Positions 17,891 through 27,447 of a stretch of 35,984 nt of DNA are shown in pieces. The translations under genes were made by a program, and so were the position numbers. This DNA is from Elusimicrobiota bacterium (lineage in GTDB: Bacteria; Elusimicrobiota; Elusimicrobia; UBA1565; JACRDR01). The stretch covers positions 1 through 35,984 of the forward strand of contig JACQPK010000303.1 of the NCBI GenBank assembly GCA_016207565.1, in the 5' to 3' direction. Every line of letters begins with the position of its first letter. Position 1 is the first letter of the stretch. The notes under the pieces are model-generated. The model made no database searches. It was given only the letters and a program-made list of their open reading frames with translations, and had not been told where the DNA came from.

Positions 17891-18445
17891 ATGAGAATCT
17901 GGGTCGTTCTCGCCGGCCTCGCCCCAGCCCCGTCGTTCGCGCAGGAGTCCACCTCCGCGCTCTCGCAGTTGTCCCCGGACGCTGGAGCCGCGCAGGAGTC
18001 CGTGCAGCGGCTAGGCGGACGCGAGCGGATCCCCGTACGCAAGAAGTTCCAGACGGTTCAGGATGGCCGGCAGTTCCTTGACGGCTTCACGCTCGGCGAA
18101 TGCCGCAACCGCCGCGAGATGCGTGACGAAAGCGGCCGCTCCGCCCCCGGGACGATTCGCGTGTCGCTCATGATCAACGCCTTTGTAGAATCGTCTTGGT
18201 GGCCTCACATCATGGTCGTCGATGGCGAGTGGGACGCCGTCACGCTGATCCGGTTCCTGCTCGAAAAGGACGGCCACCAGGTTCTCGAGGAGCACAACGG
18301 GGTGGACGCGCTCGCTGAGCTCGGCGTCGAGCCGAAGAAGGAAGGGGCGGCGCTGCCGGACCTCATCATCCTCGATGTGATGATGCCGCTCATGGACGGG
18401 TACGCGACGGCGACGAGGCCCATCCCGGTCGTAGCGGCCAAGTAG
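17891..18445 (+). pseudogene. Decayed response-regulator receiver domain fused to an unrelated N-terminal region
   Basis: IMVVDGEWDAVTLIRFLLEKDGHQVLEEHNGVDALAELGVEPKKEGAALPDLIILDVMMPLMDGYATATRPIPVVAAK*: acidic pocket altered and C-terminal half missing. Confidence 0.6.
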
Positions 18446-18454
18446 ACATAACGC

Positions 18455-18488
18455 CTTATCACGACCTCCCGTTCCGCCTGAACGATTC
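18455..18488. repeat. 34-bp dispersed direct repeat, copy 2
   Basis: cttatcacgacctcccgttccgcctgaacgattc. Confidence 0.9.
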
Positions 18489-18531
18489 GGCTCCTTCCAA
18501 GGTCGCCGCGACCCTGGCCGGACGCTGAGCC

Positions 18532-19077
18532 CTACTGCACCGGCACCGCAGGGGCCGGAATCTGGTGCTTGGCGTAGCAGGATTCGACGCCCAGTCCGTC
18601 GCAGTAGCCCCGCCGGCGGACCTGGAACTCGTCGAGGCGCCACTCCCCATTGACGTACTTGTAGGCGAGCGTCCCGTCGAAGACGATCGTGGCGCCGACC
18701 GGGATGGGCGTCACGCCGCTCGACTGCGCGCCGCCCTTCAGATCGTTCTGGTAGCCCGTGGAGAAGTCGGAAAGGTGCATGACGTTGCCGGGGATCTGGT
18801 AGTCCCCGATCGAGTACTGGATGTGACCTACCGGCTCTTGCCAGTACGTGTCGCCCGTGGACTTGAGGCCGTACCGGACCTGGATCGCCCAGTAGACGCC
18901 CGGCAACCCGGGCTTGCGCATGTCGTAGCCCTCGCTCGCCTGGAATTCCTCGAGGCTCCCGAGTTGGGTGAAGCGGTCCTCGACCGCGCGACGGGCCTCG
19001 GGCGCGCCGGGCCTGGGCTTGTCGGAGCAGGCGGCGAGGGCGGCGACGAGGAGCCCGGCGGCGAGGGAGCGGCTCAC
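18532..19077 (-). CDS. Hypothetical lipoprotein
   Basis: GTG 19077: VSRSLAAGLLVAALAACSDKPRPG (lipobox); globular remainder. Confidence 0.65.
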   Translation of the reverse strand: MSRSLAAGLLVAALAACSDKPRPGAPEARRAVEDRFTQLGSLEEFQASEGYDMRKPGLPGVYWAIQVRYGLKSTGDTYWQEPVGHIQYSIGDYQIPGNVMHLSDFSTGYQNDLKGGAQSSGVTPIPVGATIVFDGTLAYKYVNGEWRLDEFQVRRRGYCDGLGVESCYAKHQIPAPAVPVQ

Positions 19078-19297
19078 GGCCGTGATCCTACCCTTTCCGC
19101 TCTGGGGCGGCAATGTAAGTCCCGGGCGGATGACGCGCGACGAGCCGAACGCTCGGTGCCAAGGTTCGCATGACGGCACGAACGTGGCGTGGCGCCTGGC
19201 AGCCAGCAGGTCTATCGCCTCGGCCGGATCCGCGACTTTGCGATCCTCAGGGGCGGGGCTATGATCGATTCGATTGGCCTGCGCGCCGCGACGGGCT

Positions 19298-19753
19298 TCA
19301 TACGATCCAAACGGGATACTTGCCGTGATAGAGGAGAGCCGCGGAGCCTCGGCAGCCCAGCCTGAGCCGCGCGGGACCCGCGGGATTGAAGACAACGCCG
19401 TCGTACCGCCGCGCCTCCACGATCCTAGTCAGAATCTTGGCGGCTCGCTCCGCCCGCAAGGTGAAGCCGGGCGATGGGGCCGCGTGCCGCCGGCGGAAGG
19501 CCGCCGGTCCCGTGAAGAGCTCGATGAGACCGCTGCGAGTTCGGGCCTTGAATCCGCCGGAGGGACTTCCCTCGTACAAGAGCGTGCTGGATAGAAGGGC
19601 GCCGCTGAGGGTCCGGATTCGATGGGCTTTCAGCTCGCGCTTCAGGCCCAGGATCGCTCGAACGAGGGATTGATCGCGACGGCGATCGGCGCCGCTGAAA
19701 GGGCGAACGGAGAGTTCATCGGTAACCGCCTTCCCGGTGAAGTGTTTCGACAT
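19298..19753 (-). CDS. Hypothetical protein
   Basis: ATG 19753, ORF ends 4 nt from the upstream gene, same strand. Confidence 0.5.
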   Translation of the reverse strand: MSKHFTGKAVTDELSVRPFSGADRRRDQSLVRAILGLKRELKAHRIRTLSGALLSSTLLYEGSPSGGFKARTRSGLIELFTGPAAFRRRHAAPSPGFTLRAERAAKILTRIVEARRYDGVVFNPAGPARLRLGCRGSAALLYHGKYPVWIV

Positions 19754-19756
19754 AGA

Positions 19757-20722
19757 CTATAACGATAAGCCCGCTCCCCTGCCAGTGGCTGTGGCGGAGA
19801 GGTCCTCTTGGAGACGCTCCAAGAGCCTTCGGGTCGACGACTCCGACCCGAAGGGAATGACGCCCGGGTCCGCCGCGAAGTAGTGGGAGCCGGAAGGGCC
19901 TTCCACCGCGAACCAGCAAAGCCCGCGGTGCCTGCCCTTCCATGCCAAAAGCGAGCCTTCCTCAAACCACCGTTCGCCGCTCTCGGTGAACAGGACGGGC
20001 CGGCCGCGATGCGCGAGCAATACGCCCGCGCCGTTCCAGGGAAAGAATCCTCCGTGGGTGTCGTTCGCCCGCCAGCACACATCGAAACAGCGACGGGGCC
20101 CGAGCGCCCGCGCGGCGTTGGAGAGCCGCCGGCGCAGACGCTCGCGTGCGCGCAGGGCATACACAAGGAAGAGGAGGAGGGCGACCGTCGACGCCAGGCC
20201 TGCCGCCCCGAGCCAGTCGAACAGCAGCCGGAGCGGCGTCCTTAGCCGCGCCGATCTCAGTATCGCCGCGGAGCTGTAAGCGCCTAGGCGTTCATCCGGA
20301 TCGCGCGCGACCCTCTCGTAATAGGCTTTCGCCTCGGAGCGCCGTCCGGCTCGAGCGAGGAGGTCTCCCGCCTTCAGCAGGCAGGCGGCGTGGACGTATT
20401 TGAAATCGGGATCTGCCGCGTGCTCGAGCGCCGCGATCGCGATCTCGGGGTCCTTTTCGATCGTCCAGCCGGAGAGGACGTTAAGGATGTAGTCATCCAT
20501 GAGGGAGTGCTCTAGGATGATGTCCGAATGGTGAAGCGATTTCCGTCCGTCGATCGCGCCGTAAAGATGGCGGAGCTCGTTATGGGTGGTCCAATCGAAG
20601 CCCTGGGCCGAGGCGAGGCGCTTCTCGTAGCGGGCGATCTTAGCCTTGATCTCGACCAGGGATTCGTCGCCCGCGGCGCACGCGGGGAGCAGCCACAAGA
20701 CGGCAAAAGCAATTCGGCGCAT
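19757..20722 (-). CDS. Exported TPR-like protein with central TM helix
   Basis: Signal sequence MRRIAFAVLWLLPACAAGDES; helical repeats (AACLLKAGDLLARAGRRSEAKAYYERVARDP); TM GLASTVALLLFLVYAL. Confidence 0.65.
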   Translation of the reverse strand: MRRIAFAVLWLLPACAAGDESLVEIKAKIARYEKRLASAQGFDWTTHNELRHLYGAIDGRKSLHHSDIILEHSLMDDYILNVLSGWTIEKDPEIAIAALEHAADPDFKYVHAACLLKAGDLLARAGRRSEAKAYYERVARDPDERLGAYSSAAILRSARLRTPLRLLFDWLGAAGLASTVALLLFLVYALRARERLRRRLSNAARALGPRRCFDVCWRANDTHGGFFPWNGAGVLLAHRGRPVLFTESGERWFEEGSLLAWKGRHRGLCWFAVEGPSGSHYFAADPGVIPFGSESSTRRLLERLQEDLSATATGRGAGLSL

Positions 20723-20731
20723 GGCTCACGA

Positions 20732-20760
20732 AGGATAGGCCCGCCCCGTTTCCGATTCAA
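20732..20760 (-). promoter_or_regulatory. Putative promoter TTGAAT-N17-TATCCT, 9 nt before ATG 20722
   Basis: Hexamers and spacing read directly on the minus strand. Confidence 0.45.
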
Positions 20761-20979
20761 GCCCCCGTGACTGAAGTCGCAAGGACGAAGACGGCCGCTC
20801 GGGTGGAAGAGTCCAGGCGCGTGCGGCGGCCCCAAAGGTCGTAGACCGCCCTCATCCGGAACGACGAGCGGGCCAGCAGGCGGCCGAACTCGGCGGCGTC
20901 GTAGGTGCGCAGTTCGAAAGACTCCCGGAGGAGCCGCCCCCCGCAGGAGACGAACTGCAGCAGCTTCTCCCGCCGGCTG
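20757..20979 (-). pseudogene. 3' fragment of a SAM-dependent methyltransferase-like gene
   Basis: Hand translation: SRREKLLQFVSCGGRLLRESFELRTYDAAEFGRLLARSSFRMRAVYDLWGRRTRLDSSTRAAVFVLATSVTGA*. Confidence 0.5.
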
Positions 20980-21325
20980 GGAGCTCAGCACGAAGATCGG
21001 CTCGCCCTTCCACCGCGCGGTATTCCTGGGGTTCGTGGTCTCGGAGGTCCATCCGTTCACGGCCGGCAACGGCCGAGCCACCCGCATGATCTCGGACGCC
21101 CACCTGCTGGCGGCCGGATTCTCGGGAATCGTGGTGACGACGCGCTCCCGGGACCTCTATCTGCGGGCCTTGCGATGCGCCTCTCGCCGCGACTCCTCCC
21201 AAGGCGATTGGCGGGCGTTCCTCGCCTCCACGATGGAAAGGCTCCACCGAACCTATCGCGACCTTCCGGTCCGGTCCACCGAGGAAACCCTGAGCTTCTG
21301 CAAGAGGGAGAACCTCGAGAGTTGA
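20978..21325 (+). pseudogene. 3' fragment of a Fic-domain protein
   Basis: WELSTKIGSPFHRAVFLGFVVSEVHPFTAGNGRATRMISDAHLLAAG...: HPFxxGNGR motif, but no N-terminal Fic helices upstream. Confidence 0.75.
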
Positions 21326-21461
21326 GGGCTCGAGAACGCCCAGAAGATGATCCCTTCGATCCGCTTCCGCCATGGCCACGACCCGTCGCACGCGCCAGGC
21401 AGCGCGTGCTCCTCCTGGAGTTCAACGGGCCCAGAGCGCGCGAACTCCTGGTGCAGGCATA

Positions 21462-21541
21462 ACGAACAACGCAACGTGGATGCCGGCTCGCGCCGGCGCT
21501 GACGCGCCTGGTCCCGTAGGCACCACGTTGCGTTATTCGGT
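21462..21541. repeat. About 80-bp imperfect inverted-repeat element with internal palindrome
   Basis: AACGCAACGTGG (21468-21479) and CCACGTTGCGTT (21523-21534) inside longer imperfect arms; internal GCCGGC-TCGC-GCCGGC. Confidence 0.85.
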
Positions 21542-21558
21542 TGCGGTTGCGGTAAGGC

Positions 21559-22188
21559 TCAGTCGAAGCGGACGCCGGTTTCCTGCAGGCGCTCGATCGA
21601 GTGCGAGACGCGGTCCCACCGCGGGATGCGGGGCTCCGGGAAGTCCCGGCGCTCGCGGCACCAGAGGTGGCGCACCTCGAGCAGGTAGTACTCGCCTTCG
21701 CGGCGCGACGCGAACGCGCCGACGGCGCTGCCGTTGGCCGCCTCGGTGAAGGCGACCTTCCAGTCCTCGTTGCCGCGCTGCCAGGTCTCCTCGGTGACCC
21801 ACGTGCCGTTGTAGCCGCAGGAGCCGCCGTTGCCGAGCCGGTTCTCGCGGGGTCCGTAGTACTCCACCTTCCTCGTGCTGGCGAGGTCGACCGACTGGCC
21901 GATCTCGTTGCCGCGGATCGTGAAGTTCCAATCCGCGTTGCGCCCGCTCACCCGCGCGGAGAACTTCGCGACGCGGCCTTCCTGCTCGAGCTTCACGCTG
22001 ACCTTGCGGCTGCCGTCGGGTCCGAACTCGACCTTCAGCGGGCCCGTGAAGAACTCCACGGTCCGGCCGTCCTGGTCGGCGATCCTCAGCGGCGTCGAGC
22101 CCGCGAGCGTGAGCTGTCCGTTTCGAGTCTCTTCGCCGCAGGCGACCAGCACGGCGGCGAGGGCAATGCACCATCGGCTTCGTTTCAT
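21559..22188 (-). CDS. Hypothetical lipoprotein
   Basis: MKRSRWCIALAAVLVACGEETRNG (lipobox). Confidence 0.7.
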   Translation of the reverse strand: MKRSRWCIALAAVLVACGEETRNGQLTLAGSTPLRIADQDGRTVEFFTGPLKVEFGPDGSRKVSVKLEQEGRVAKFSARVSGRNADWNFTIRGNEIGQSVDLASTRKVEYYGPRENRLGNGGSCGYNGTWVTEETWQRGNEDWKVAFTEAANGSAVGAFASRREGEYYLLEVRHLWCRERRDFPEPRIPRWDRVSHSIERLQETGVRFD

Positions 22189-22353
22189 CGGTTGTGCGCT
22201 CCTAGGTCGTCGGCCGCGGTGGGAAAAGGATGGACGACGGGCCGGGGAATTTTCGGCCCCTTCTGTCTCCGGGACGACAGACGGCTCAGGATATTGCCAA
22301 AAGACCTAGAAACCCAAGGGCCCTCTGGCCCAGGCGCGCCTAGGGCGGAGGGC

Positions 22354-23208
22354 CTAGGTTGTTGGCCGGCCGCCGGTAAGCCGCTCGCTCAGCTCCCAGA
22401 GCCGGCGGGCCGCGGCATCGTCGAGCGCCGGGGCGCGCGGCGGCTTCTCGCGACGCTTGTAGAAGTACTTCCCGGTGGGCGAGCCTGCCTCGGGCGCGGA
22501 GGCGAGATAGACGATCGTGTCGGCCCCCTTCTCCGGGCTCAGCATGAAGAGCTGCCCGAGCCGCATCGCCGCGTTCAGGAGGCCGGTGGTGTTTAAGCCG
22601 AAGCCCGTGGCGACGACGCCCGGGTGCATCGCGTTCGCGACGACCCCCGTCCCCTCGAGCCGGCGCGCCAGCTCCCGGGTGAATAGGATGTTCGCCAGCT
22701 TCGAATAACCGTACGCGAGCCACATATTGTAGCCGCGCTCCGCGTTGAGGTCGTCGAACGGCAGCCCCGCCGCGGCCGCGCGGTGCGCGTCCGAGGACAC
22801 GTTGATCACGCGGGCGGGAGCCGAGGCCCGCAAGCGGCTGAGGAGCAGGTTCGTCAGCAGGAAATACGCGAGGTGGTTCGTCGCGAACGTGCGCTCGAGG
22901 CCGTCCGCGGTCAGCTCCCGCTTCTGGTACATCGCTCCGGCGTTGTTGATCAACACGTCGATGCGCGGGCAGAGCCGCTCGACGAGCACAGCCGCGCCGC
23001 GCACCTCCTTCTGGACGGAGAGGTCCGCCAAGACGAGGTCCGCGCCGCCCCCGGCGGCCCGGACGGCCCCGACGGCTTCCGCCCCCCGGTTCCCGTCGCG
23101 GCAGACGAGGACCAGACGGGCGCCCATCGCCCCGAGCGCCACCGCCGCGGCCTTCCCGATCCCGGAGCTCGCTCCGGTGACGACGACGAACTTGTCCTTC
23201 ATATCCAT
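22354..23208 (-). CDS. Short-chain dehydrogenase/reductase (retinol-dehydrogenase-like)
   Basis: VVVTGASSGIGKAAA, NNAG, YGYSKLAN (YxxxK). Confidence 0.95.
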   Translation of the reverse strand: MDMKDKFVVVTGASSGIGKAAAVALGAMGARLVLVCRDGNRGAEAVGAVRAAGGGADLVLADLSVQKEVRGAAVLVERLCPRIDVLINNAGAMYQKRELTADGLERTFATNHLAYFLLTNLLLSRLRASAPARVINVSSDAHRAAAAGLPFDDLNAERGYNMWLAYGYSKLANILFTRELARRLEGTGVVANAMHPGVVATGFGLNTTGLLNAAMRLGQLFMLSPEKGADTIVYLASAPEAGSPTGKYFYKRREKPPRAPALDDAAARRLWELSERLTGGRPTT

Positions 23209-23252
23209 GGCTCAGCGAAGGTAGCGTTGCAGGTCGGAGGCCCCGAGGCTCA

Positions 23253-25400
23253 CTAACGCGTCCGCAGTTGGCTTCCGGCGGTGGGGGCCGCGCCGCTCAA
23301 GTCGGCGGCGAGCATGTCGGTCAGCACCGCCACGCCCTCGTGCAAGACGATGTCGGGCGAAGGCGGAGCCTTCTCGTAGTCTTCCTTCTTCTCGCCGGGC
23401 TTGGGCGTGGGCGTGGGGGTCGGCGACGGCTTCGGGACGGGCTTGCCGTCGAGGAGCCCGATGGTGATGTCCGGGCCCTCCTCGAACGGCTTCTCCTTGC
23501 GCGCGGCGCGCTCCTTCTTGCGCTCCTGATCGCGCGCCTCCTGAGCCTTCTTCTCGGAGAGCCGCGTCGCCTCGTTCAACGACACCGTCTTGGTCTCGGT
23601 CTGCTTCTTGAAGGTCCGGACGTCCTCAACCACCCACGCGAACTCCTTGGAGGCCCGCACGCGCTCCTCCGAGGACTTTTTCAGCACCGAGACCGGCGGG
23701 AGGATGGCGTCGAGCTTTTGATGCGGCGCCGGCGCCACCTCGTCGTACGGGAGCGCGTTCTTCTGGGAGGACTCGCTGAAATCGGCCTCGTCGGTCATCG
23801 ACGGGACGCGGATATCCGGGATCACCCCGCGGTTCTGCGTCGACGCTCCGGAGACGCGGTAGAACTTCTGGATGGTCAGCTTCAGCGAGCCGGGCTTGAG
23901 CGAGCGCATCGATGGCGGGAGATAGTTGGCGAGATCGACCATCGCCTGCACCGTCCCCTTCCCGAAGGTGCTCTTCTCGCCCACGACGACCGCGCGGCCG
24001 TAATCCTGCATCGCCCCGGCGAGGATCTCGGAGGCCGAGGCGGAAGCCCGCGACGTAAGGACCACGAGCGGCCCGCCGAACTCCGTCCCCGGCTCCGTGT
24101 CCTCGAGCAACTGGATCGCGCCCTGGGTGTCCTTGACCTGCACGACGGGCCCCTGCGGGATGAACAACCCGGTGAGCGCGACCGCCTCCTTCAGCGAGCC
24201 GCCGCCGTTGCGGCGGAGGTCGAGGATGAGGCCTTCGATCTTCTCCTGCTTGAGGCGCACGAGCAGCCGCTCCACGTCGCGCGTCGTGCTCTTGGCGTCG
24301 CGGCCGCCGCGCATGTCGGAGTAGAACTCGGGGAGCGTCAACAGCCCGACGCGGTGAGGCCTCTTGCCGCGGCCCGGCACCGTCAGCACCTTCGCCCGCG
24401 CCTCCTGCTCCGTCAACTTGATCTCGTCGCGCACGAGCGTGACCACGACGCGCGTCGCCGGGTCGAGGGCGTCGGACGGCAGCACGCGCAGCCGGACGGT
24501 CGTACCCTTCTCGCCGCGGATCATCTGGACCACGCGCTCGAGGTTCATGCCGAGCGTCTCGACCCAGGGGGCGTCGCCTTGCGCCACGGCCTCGATCCGG
24601 TCGTTGGGCTTGAGGCGCTTGTCCCGGTCGGCCGGGCCGCCCGGCACCAGCGAGACGATCTTGGCGTAGCCCTCCTCCGACCGCAGCACCGCCCCGATGC
24701 CCTGGAGGGAGAGCCGCATGCCGATGTTGAAGTTCTCGGCCTGCGCGGGGGCCATGTAGTCGGAGTGCGGGTCGAACGAGTGGGAGAGGGCGCTGAGATA
24801 GGCCTGGAGCACCTCATTGGTGTCGTACTCGCCGAGCGTGCGCTGGGCCTGCTCGTAGCGTTTGCGCACGGTCTTGATCTGCTCCTCCGGCGTGGCGCCG
24901 TTCAGCCGCTCCTGCAGCACCTCGTACTTGACGCGCAGCCGCCAGAGCTCGTCAGACTCCTGGGGGCCCGCGGGCCACGGCGCCTTGGTGCGGTCGACGG
25001 CGAACGTCTCGTCCGTCGTGAAGGTGAAGGTCGAGTCCAAGAGCCGCTTCACCAGCGCGACGCGCTCGTCCATCCGGGTCTTGATGCGGTCGAAGATGAA
25101 GTACGCCGGCGAGACGTCGCCGCGGCGCAGGCGGTCGTCGAGGGTGTTCTGGTAGAGCAGCTCGAACTCGTCGACATCCGCCCTCGACAGCACCATGTGG
25201 TTGAAGTCGAAGAACTCGATGTAGTTGCGGAGCATCTGGCGGGCCGCCGTGTCGTCCACGCGGGGCCGGGAGTAGTGCGCCTGCTCCATGAATCGCACCA
25301 CGAGCTCGGCCACGATCGGCGCCGACGCGTCGGGATGGAGGCGCTCGGCCGCCGCCGCGGGCGCGACGAGGAGCCAGACCGCGAACGCGAACGTCCTCAT
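23253..25400 (-). CDS. prc: Tail-specific/C-terminal processing protease (S41, Prc-like, PDZ)
   Basis: Signal peptide; SFDPHSDYMAPAQAENFNIGMRLSLQGIGAVL; LILDLRRNGGGSLKEAVALTGLFI; TSRASASASEILAGAMQDYGRAVVVGEKSTFGKGTVQ. Confidence 0.93.
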   Translation of the reverse strand: MRTFAFAVWLLVAPAAAAERLHPDASAPIVAELVVRFMEQAHYSRPRVDDTAARQMLRNYIEFFDFNHMVLSRADVDEFELLYQNTLDDRLRRGDVSPAYFIFDRIKTRMDERVALVKRLLDSTFTFTTDETFAVDRTKAPWPAGPQESDELWRLRVKYEVLQERLNGATPEEQIKTVRKRYEQAQRTLGEYDTNEVLQAYLSALSHSFDPHSDYMAPAQAENFNIGMRLSLQGIGAVLRSEEGYAKIVSLVPGGPADRDKRLKPNDRIEAVAQGDAPWVETLGMNLERVVQMIRGEKGTTVRLRVLPSDALDPATRVVVTLVRDEIKLTEQEARAKVLTVPGRGKRPHRVGLLTLPEFYSDMRGGRDAKSTTRDVERLLVRLKQEKIEGLILDLRRNGGGSLKEAVALTGLFIPQGPVVQVKDTQGAIQLLEDTEPGTEFGGPLVVLTSRASASASEILAGAMQDYGRAVVVGEKSTFGKGTVQAMVDLANYLPPSMRSLKPGSLKLTIQKFYRVSGASTQNRGVIPDIRVPSMTDEADFSESSQKNALPYDEVAPAPHQKLDAILPPVSVLKKSSEERVRASKEFAWVVEDVRTFKKQTETKTVSLNEATRLSEKKAQEARDQERKKERAARKEKPFEEGPDITIGLLDGKPVPKPSPTPTPTPKPGEKKEDYEKAPPSPDIVLHEGVAVLTDMLAADLSGAAPTAGSQLRTR

Positions 25401-25447
25401 GGCGGCGAGTCTAGCGGATTGGCGGAGTGCCCCGGTTGACGATCGCG

Positions 25448-26368
25448 TCACGAACCCTCCAAGATCGCCCGCAGGCGATCGGCGTAGCCGGTCTCGGGAT
25501 CCAACGCGGTCTGCCCGGCCGTGTAATCGTAGACGCTCCCCAAAAGCGCGAAGTCGGCCGTGCGCCGCTCGGCCTCGTGACGCTTCCGCCAAGCGGCCAG
25601 GACGGCCTCCGCGCGGCCCTTCGCGTCGTCCGAGAGTTCTCCGAGCTGCGAGCCCCCGAGGGCGAGCCCCTCGGCGTCGACGGCGAGATAGGCCTCCATC
25701 TTCTCGAAGAAGCCGAGCTCCACCCACTTGCGGCGGATCTCCTGCGCCGCCGGGCTGTCGTTGACGCGAAGGCGGGCCTCGGCGGTCACGTCGCCCGCGC
25801 GCACGGCGTCCTCGATCCGGTCGAGCGCCTGCTCCAGCTCCTTGGCGCCGCCGCGATCGCGGATGTTCGTCAGCCGGCCTCGCGTCCCCGCCACCGCGCG
25901 GCCGACCTTCCGGCGCCAGTCCTCGGAGCGCAACGCGTCGGTGAGGGCCGCCTCATCGAGCGGCACCTGCACCTCGGCCCACTCCCCGAGCTTCCCCTTC
26001 AGCACGAGGAGCTGCGTCGAGCGCTCGGCCGGCTCGGGCGGAGGGAGCGCGGCGAGCAGCTCCATCGCCGAGCCCACCTCCGTGCCCACGTCCTGGTTGC
26101 GCGCGAAGGCCTGGGCCTGCCCGGCGGGGTTGGGGGCGGTCTCGACGTCCGCGAGGAGCGTGGCCAGCCGCGCGAGGCAGGCCCGGAGCGCCTGAAGCGC
26201 CGGGCGCGCGGCCTCCAGCGCCCCCCCCAGCAGGCGCCCCTCGGCGATCGCCGAGTCGAACGCGGTTCGCGCCTCGATGGAACGCTCGAGCATCGACCGG
26301 AGGGTCGCGGTCGCCTTGCCGGCCGACTTGCGAAGCTTCTCCTCGGGGGTCTTGGCCATGTTCAGCAT
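25448..26368 (-). CDS. Hypothetical helical protein
   Basis: Start ATG 26368 or 26359 (MAKTPEEKLRKSAGKA...), overlapping the end of the next upstream gene. Confidence 0.65.
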   Translation of the reverse strand: MLNMAKTPEEKLRKSAGKATATLRSMLERSIEARTAFDSAIAEGRLLGGALEAARPALQALRACLARLATLLADVETAPNPAGQAQAFARNQDVGTEVGSAMELLAALPPPEPAERSTQLLVLKGKLGEWAEVQVPLDEAALTDALRSEDWRRKVGRAVAGTRGRLTNIRDRGGAKELEQALDRIEDAVRAGDVTAEARLRVNDSPAAQEIRRKWVELGFFEKMEAYLAVDAEGLALGGSQLGELSDDAKGRAEAVLAAWRKRHEAERRTADFALLGSVYDYTAGQTALDPETGYADRLRAILEGS

Positions 26369-26628
26369 CCGATGATATATAGTAGCAAGCCGAAGCCCAC
26401 GAGGCCGATGCCGGCCATGATGAGGAACCCGCCGGCCGCCGGCCCGTCGCCCTTGGCGCGCGTCTGCCCGCTGAGCTTCACTTGCCGGCGGAACGAGGCC
26501 GGTTCCGGCATCTCCGCGTCCTTGCCTTGCAGCTGCTGCTCGACGCGGGCGCGCAGCTCGGGAGGGACCTCGTCGATTCCGGCGTACTCCTTGCCGTCGA
26601 TAAAGATGCGCCTCCGGCGGTTTTCCAT
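26362..26628 (-). CDS. Small protein with C-terminal TM helix
   Basis: MENRRRRIFIDGKEYAGIDEVPPELRARVEQQLQGKDAEMPEPASFRRQVKLSGQTRAKGDGPAAGGFLIMAGIGLVGFGLLLYIIGC; real start is internal to the listed 399-aa ORF. Confidence 0.65.
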   Translation of the reverse strand: MENRRRRIFIDGKEYAGIDEVPPELRARVEQQLQGKDAEMPEPASFRRQVKLSGQTRAKGDGPAAGGFLIMAGIGLVGFGLLLYIIGC

Positions 26629-26665
26629 GGCGGTTGGCAACAAAGTATGGGGGCTTTCTCCCGGC

Positions 26666-26694
26666 TTGACAAGTGGGAACGCACGGACCATCCT
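26666..26694 (+). promoter_or_regulatory. Putative promoter TTGACA-N17-CATCCT, 6 nt before ATG 26701
   Basis: Consensus -35 and weak -10 read directly. Confidence 0.5.
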
Positions 26695-26700
26695 GGCGCT

Positions 26701-27447
26701 ATGGGGCGGCTGAAAGAGGCGGCGGCGCTTCTCCTGGCGGCGGCGGCCGCCGCCGCGGCTCCGACGGCGCAGCAGCAGATCAAGGCCCTCGAGCACAACG
26801 TCGACCAGGCGTTCTTGCTCCAGTACCTCCACCAGAACAAGGAGAAGGTCCACGCGGCGCCCGGGAACGTGCGGTCGATCTCGGCGCGCATCGTGAAGGC
26901 CACCGGCAGCGCCTTCCACCACAAGACCCATCTCTACACGGTCGAGGAGCCGCAGGTAAACGCGCTGACCTCGCCCGGCGGCAACATCTTCCTTTATAAG
27001 GGGCTCATCGGCTCCGGGCTGTCCGACGACGAGATCGCCGCGCTCTTGGCGCACGAGATCGCGCACGTCATGCACCTGCACTGGCTCCAACGGCTCAAGC
27101 GGAACCTGGAGGCCGCGAGGCTCGCCGAGTACAGCGCGCGGCAGTACGGCCGCTCGAGCGCGCAGATCTCCTACCTGCTCAACCGGATGAAGAACCTGAG
27201 CTACGACCGCGAGGAGGAGCACCAGGCCGACGCCACCGGGCTGCGGCTCGTGGCGCAGGCCGGGTTCAAGCCGCAAGGGATGGTGAGCCTCCTCAAGAAG
27301 GTGCAGGCCCTGCAGAGCCCGCAGCAGGCGGCGGCCGAGAAGAATCCCTACCTCGCCTCTCACCCGGCCATCGACGAGCGCGTCGTGAAGGTCCAGTCGC
27401 TGATCGACTCCGGCCAGGCCAAGCCCGTCAAGAAGCGGCTGTTCTAG
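26701..27447 (+). CDS. M48-family metallopeptidase
   Basis: Signal peptide; NIFLYKGLIGSGLSDDEIAALLAHEIAHVMHLH (HExxH); EEEHQADATGLRLVAQAGF. Confidence 0.92.
   Translation: MGRLKEAAALLLAAAAAAAAPTAQQQIKALEHNVDQAFLLQYLHQNKEKVHAAPGNVRSISARIVKATGSAFHHKTHLYTVEEPQVNALTSPGGNIFLYKGLIGSGLSDDEIAALLAHEIAHVMHLHWLQRLKRNLEAARLAEYSARQYGRSSAQISYLLNRMKNLSYDREEEHQADATGLRLVAQAGFKPQGMVSLLKKVQALQSPQQAAAEKNPYLASHPAIDERVVKVQSLIDSGQAKPVKKRLF

Noticed and set aside
21462-21541. Classic Rho-independent terminator or bona fide attC
   Set aside because: Loop too long and no T-run for a terminator; terminal bases do not match RYYYAAC/GTTRRRY well enough to call attC.
23268-25439. 723-aa plus-strand ORF
   Set aside because: Fully antisense to the clear Prc protease gene.
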